The notes beneath the pieces were generated by a model. That model was not told the DNA's origin and ran no database searches. It saw only the letters and a program-made list of their open reading frames with translations. 24,630 nt of DNA from an uncultured beta proteobacterium (GTDB taxonomy: Bacteria > Pseudomonadota > Gammaproteobacteria > Burkholderiales > Burkholderiaceae), in contig CAIMPQ010000151.1 of NCBI GenBank assembly GCA_903843315.1, positions 1 to 24,630 on the forward strand, written 5' to 3'. Positions 23,760 through 24,630 of the stretch are shown piece by piece. The position numbers were made by a program, and so were the translations under genes. How positions within the stretch are numbered: the stretch's first letter is position 1; the number at the start of each line of letters is the position of its first letter.

Positions 23760-24630
23760 TTATACAGTGACCGTATCAGCTACATCACTAAATGACTTCA
23801 GCTTATCAAAGCTCATGTATTTATAAACTTCACCAGCTTTAGCGTCAAGCGCCTTCACTTGTTCCAAATACTCAGCAGGAGTCGGCAGGCGCCCCAGGAG
23901 GGCAGCAACAGAAGCGAGTTCAGCAGAAGCCAAATACACGCGGGTATCAATACCTAAGCGGTTCGGGAAGTTACGTGTCGAGGTAGATACTGCAGTTGAG
24001 CCCTTACGGATTTGCGCTTGATTACCCATACAGAGTGAACAGCCTGGGCTTTCCATGCGAGCCCCTGTCGCACCCAAAATACCGTAGTAGCCTTCTTCCA
24101 TTAACACCATGGCGTCCATCTTGGTTGGAGGGGCTATCCATAAACGGGTTGGCATATCTTTCTTACCTTGTAATACTTGACCAGCTGCACGGAAGTGCCC
24201 AATGTTCGTCATGCAAGAACCAATAAAGACTTCATCAATCTTATCGCCTGCAACTTCAGACAATATTTTCACATCATCTGGGTCATTAGGGCATGCCAAA
24301 ATTGGTTCCTTGATTTCATCGACATTGATTTCGATAATTTCTGCATAGTCTGCATTTGCATCAGCTTTGAGAAGTTGTGGGTTTGCAATCCATGCTTCCA
24401 TTGCTTTGATGCGACGACCAAGAGTGCGTTTGTCTTCGTAACCATTAGCAATCATCCACTTCATTAAAGTGATATTCGATTGCATGTACTCGATGATGGG
24501 TTCTTTATTCAGGTGAACAGTACAACCCCCAGCAGAACGCTCTGCGGATGCATCGGATAATTCAAAAGCTTGTTCAACCTTTAGGTCAGGCAAACCTTCG
24601 ATTTCTAAAATGCGTCCAGAAAAAATATTC
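23760..24630 (-). CDS. acnB: Aconitate hydratase B, C-terminal part (truncated by window edge)
   Basis: TCA-cycle aconitase, citrate to isocitrate, with a [4Fe-4S] cluster; AcnB can also act as an RNA-binding regulator. The visible 289 residues are the C-terminal third. The cluster cysteines are at codons 24213-24215 (GSCMTN), 24039-24041 and 24030-24032 (GCSLCMGNQ). NIFSGRILEIEGLPDLK, read at the window edge, shows that the gene continues past 24630. STSTRNFPNRLG near the end carries substrate-binding residues. Wording follows E. coli AcnB closely, not AcnA. Confidence 0.96.
   Translation of the reverse strand, partial: NIFSGRILEIEGLPDLKVEQAFELSDASAERSAGGCTVHLNKEPIIEYMQSNITLMKWMIANGYEDKRTLGRRIKAMEAWIANPQLLKADANADYAEIIEINVDEIKEPILACPNDPDDVKILSEVAGDKIDEVFIGSCMTNIGHFRAAGQVLQGKKDMPTRLWIAPPTKMDAMVLMEEGYYGILGATGARMESPGCSLCMGNQAQIRKGSTAVSTSTRNFPNRLGIDTRVYLASAELASVAALLGRLPTPAEYLEQVKALDAKAGEVYKYMSFDKLKSFSDVADTVTV

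Noticed and set aside
1..24630. Mobile elements, CRISPR arrays, prophage or defence islands
   Set aside because: I saw no transposase, integrase, repeat-spacer pattern or long terminal repeat. Genes are tightly packed housekeeping genes in a familiar order.

Overview
The window reads as ordinary chromosome from a beta-proteobacterium of the Burkholderiales. The closest fit I can name from gene content and protein wording is a low-GC, streamlined Burkholderiaceae such as Polynucleobacter. This rests on the PhaB/PhaR/BktB-type polyhydroxybutyrate genes, a single-chain PurL, AcnB, the tig-clpP-clpX-lon order, and the near absence of spacer DNA. No gap exceeds about 190 bases, and I see no insertion sequence, prophage, CRISPR array, toxin or defence gene.

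Layout. Positions 1-3679 (+) hold the end of phaB (acetoacetyl-CoA reductase), phaR (PHA regulator), rimO (ribosomal protein S12 methylthiotransferase) and a BktB-like thiolase. Positions 3728-8184 (-) hold serB and mfd. Starting 23 bases from mfd and pointing the other way are ispD and ispF (8208-9475, +), two steps of the MEP isoprenoid pathway. A tRNA-Leu(UAG) then leads into the proteostasis block tig, clpP, clpX, terminator, heat-shock-type promoter, lon (9699-15712). A tRNA-Val(UAC) and a PpiD-like membrane chaperone follow (to 17464). tesA (-) shares its stop codon bases with the PpiD gene and is divergent from a YbbA-type ABC ATPase. Then come purL (4 kb), a spermidine-synthase-like protein, a bidirectional terminator, and the 3' part of acnB (-), cut by the window edge.

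How the parts fit. phaB and the thiolase supply and interconvert 3-hydroxyacyl-CoA for storage polymer, and PhaR controls that system. Trigger factor, ClpXP and Lon form the folding and degradation line for cytosolic proteins, and the PpiD-like protein serves exported ones. The rest is housekeeping: serine, purine and isoprenoid synthesis, transcription-coupled repair, and the TCA cycle.

I do not find a new biological system here. The observations most worth checking are a PpiD homologue that appears to have lost its parvulin domain, a lysine-rich insertion in ClpX that begins translation at TTG, PhaR-operator-like repeats before phaR, a sigma-32-type promoter before lon, -10-like boxes only 5-8 bases before several start codons, overlapping opposed -10 boxes between mfd and ispD, and the absence of hupB between lon and ppiD.
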